A stretch of 64,000 nucleotides of DNA from the NCBI RefSeq assembly GCF_002029235.1, contig NZ_MZGV01000022.1, forward strand, positions 1 through 64,000, given 5' to 3'. The position numbers were made by a program, and so were the translations under genes. The DNA is from Clostridium oryzae (GTDB lineage: Bacteria > Bacillota > Clostridia > Clostridiales > Clostridiaceae). Each line of letters begins with the position of its first letter. Position 1 is the stretch's first letter. Positions 63,032 through 64,000 of the stretch are shown here, piece after piece. The notes below the pieces were generated by a model, which had not been told where the DNA came from, did no database searches, and saw nothing but the letters and a program-made list of their open reading frames with translations.

Positions 63032-64000
63032 TTACACTATTTCTTCAATTATGCTTTCATTTAAAATAGACTTACCTGATAGCAGCACCGTCACAATGCA
63101 AATTGCTATATTTGCCATGCACATCGCTAACACAACCAATACTGGCATTGCTCTATTCACTTGAAGATAACGATATACATGTACCATTATATTATATAGC
63201 ACTTTTTGCTCTATAAAATATAGTGCCACCATTACAATACTTGCATAAACTCCATAACGAAGACCTTCTTTTAGTAGCATCTTCATAAATCCAGAATCGG
63301 TTATTCCCATGGCACGAATAATTCCAAATTCTCGTCTTCTCGACGCAATTATATACTGAATACTGTTCATAATATGTAAAATACTAATCATCATAATTAC
63401 TGCTGCAATACCATAAAAGAAAAATATTTTCTGCTGAAGGAACTCGTTTTCCTGATTGATTAACTTTGTATAATCTTTTACCGTACAGTTTTTTATATCT
63501 TCTGCAATATGTCCCAGTTCTCCTGAAATTTGTTGCACATTGGCATTCTTACTCAGCTGAATACTAATATTGTTGTAATCCTTAATCCCAAAATTCTCCT
63601 GCATCTGTTTATTTGTCATAATAATATCCACATTATTAGTACCATCATCACCTATAAAATAATTATTCTTTGCTAAAGGCCGACTGACAATGGCGGCCAC
63701 TATAAAATCTTTTTCTATATAATTATCATATGAAGACTTAAACTTCAACACCTCTTGTGGCAGCTTGCCATACTTCGGTACTTTCACTGTAATCTTATCA
63801 CCTGGTTTAATATCTATTCCATTATAATTGCCCTGACCATCCATTAAGGTTTTTAAAATCACTCCATTATTTTTTGCTAATGCCGCAGAATTGATGGTTC
63901 CATCCAAAGTATAATCTTTTAGTGTCTGAAGCATATTGTTATCGTATCCATAAACATTTACTTTTAAGCGATTGCTGCCATCTTTCTCTTCAGTTATCTG
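63032..64000 (-). CDS. FtsX-family ABC permease, C-terminal part (cut by window end)
   Basis: The reading frame is open to the right edge of the window, so the N-terminal half is missing here; an internal Met at 63934 is not the true start. The visible 322 or so residues show an extracytoplasmic region and then three helices with the FtsX motif IIRAMGITDSGFMKMLL between the first two. The end (LLSGKSILNESIIEEIV) is typical of the family. It is co-directional with, and upstream of, the RR-HK pair. It resembles the exporter at 49.6-52.0 kb in type but is clearly a different sequence. Confidence 0.85.
   Translation of the reverse strand, partial: QITEEKDGSNRLKVNVYGYDNNMLQTLKDYTLDGTINSAALAKNNGVILKTLMDGQGNYNGIDIKPGDKITVKVPKYGKLPQEVLKFKSSYDNYIEKDFIVAAIVSRPLAKNNYFIGDDGTNNVDIIMTNKQMQENFGIKDYNNISIQLSKNANVQQISGELGHIAEDIKNCTVKDYTKLINQENEFLQQKIFFFYGIAAVIMMISILHIMNSIQYIIASRRREFGIIRAMGITDSGFMKMLLKEGLRYGVYASIVMVALYFIEQKVLYNIMVHVYRYLQVNRAMPVLVVLAMCMANIAICIVTVLLSGKSILNESIIEEIV

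Overview
The window is AT-rich, with short intergenic gaps, AGGAGG-type ribosome binding sites and occasional GTG and TTG starts. Its gene content is that of an anaerobic, butyrate-forming, spore-forming Firmicute of the Clostridium sensu stricto type: ptb-buk, cwlD, a SleB/CwlJ-type hydrolase, cdaA-cdaR, a glmS ribozyme, an Fe-S (class I) fumarase and YesM/YesN regulators. From memory, the order ptb-buk, cdaA, trx and fumarase resembles the buk/ptb neighbourhood of C. acetobutylicum. I could not check this. Nearly all genes lie on the minus strand. Only three read on the plus strand: an L,D-transpeptidase-like gene, a membrane protein of unknown function, and the cell-wall hydrolase behind a c-di-AMP riboswitch.

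Reading left to right. 1-10.2 kb holds a carbohydrate uptake locus: an LplB-type permease, a large lipoprotein binding protein, a YesM-type kinase flanked by two YesN-type regulators, and an SGNH esterase. 10.4-14.5 kb is a GtrA / YfhO / GT2 set, the three parts of a lipid-linked cell-surface glycosylation system. 14.6-19.1 kb holds a two-component system with a secreted partner, and a CBS-GGDEF protein with a small partner protein. 19.3-23.2 kb is aminosugar synthesis (glmS with its ribozyme, glmM). 23.4-28.9 kb is an ABC-2 exporter, an MFS exporter, a bactofilin-like protein and a YhbD-type regulator. 29.1-38.5 kb contains ptb-buk, cdaA-cdaR and two intergenic regions packed with related, structured, rearranged repeats. 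38.5-49.5 kb holds the riboswitch-controlled hydrolase, a thioredoxin pair, isoaspartyl dipeptidase, an ECF sigma/anti-sigma pair, an orphan CitX, fumarase, cwlD and a GH13 enzyme. 49.6-64 kb is a probable insertion-type accessory region: two RR-HK-FtsX exporter modules on either side of sulfate-activation genes (cysD, cysNC), a sulfotransferase-like gene and a ChrA-family transporter.

The most interesting unit is the sulfur block at 54.9-60.5 kb. It has everything needed to make PAPS and a candidate sulfotransferase to spend it, but no PAPS or sulfite reductase. A nearly identical 25-nt motif precedes both cysD and chrA. I read it as a module that sulfates a surface or secreted molecule, in the manner of NodP/NodQ/NodH, with ChrA as a possible sulfate importer. 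The function is inference; the gene content and the shared motif are visible in the sequence.

Other points of note are a short-range c-di-AMP circuit, a thioredoxin reductase without a normal NADPH motif, a MerR-style operator in front of yhbD, and the modular repeat family. I saw no tRNA, rRNA, CRISPR array, intact insertion sequence or prophage.
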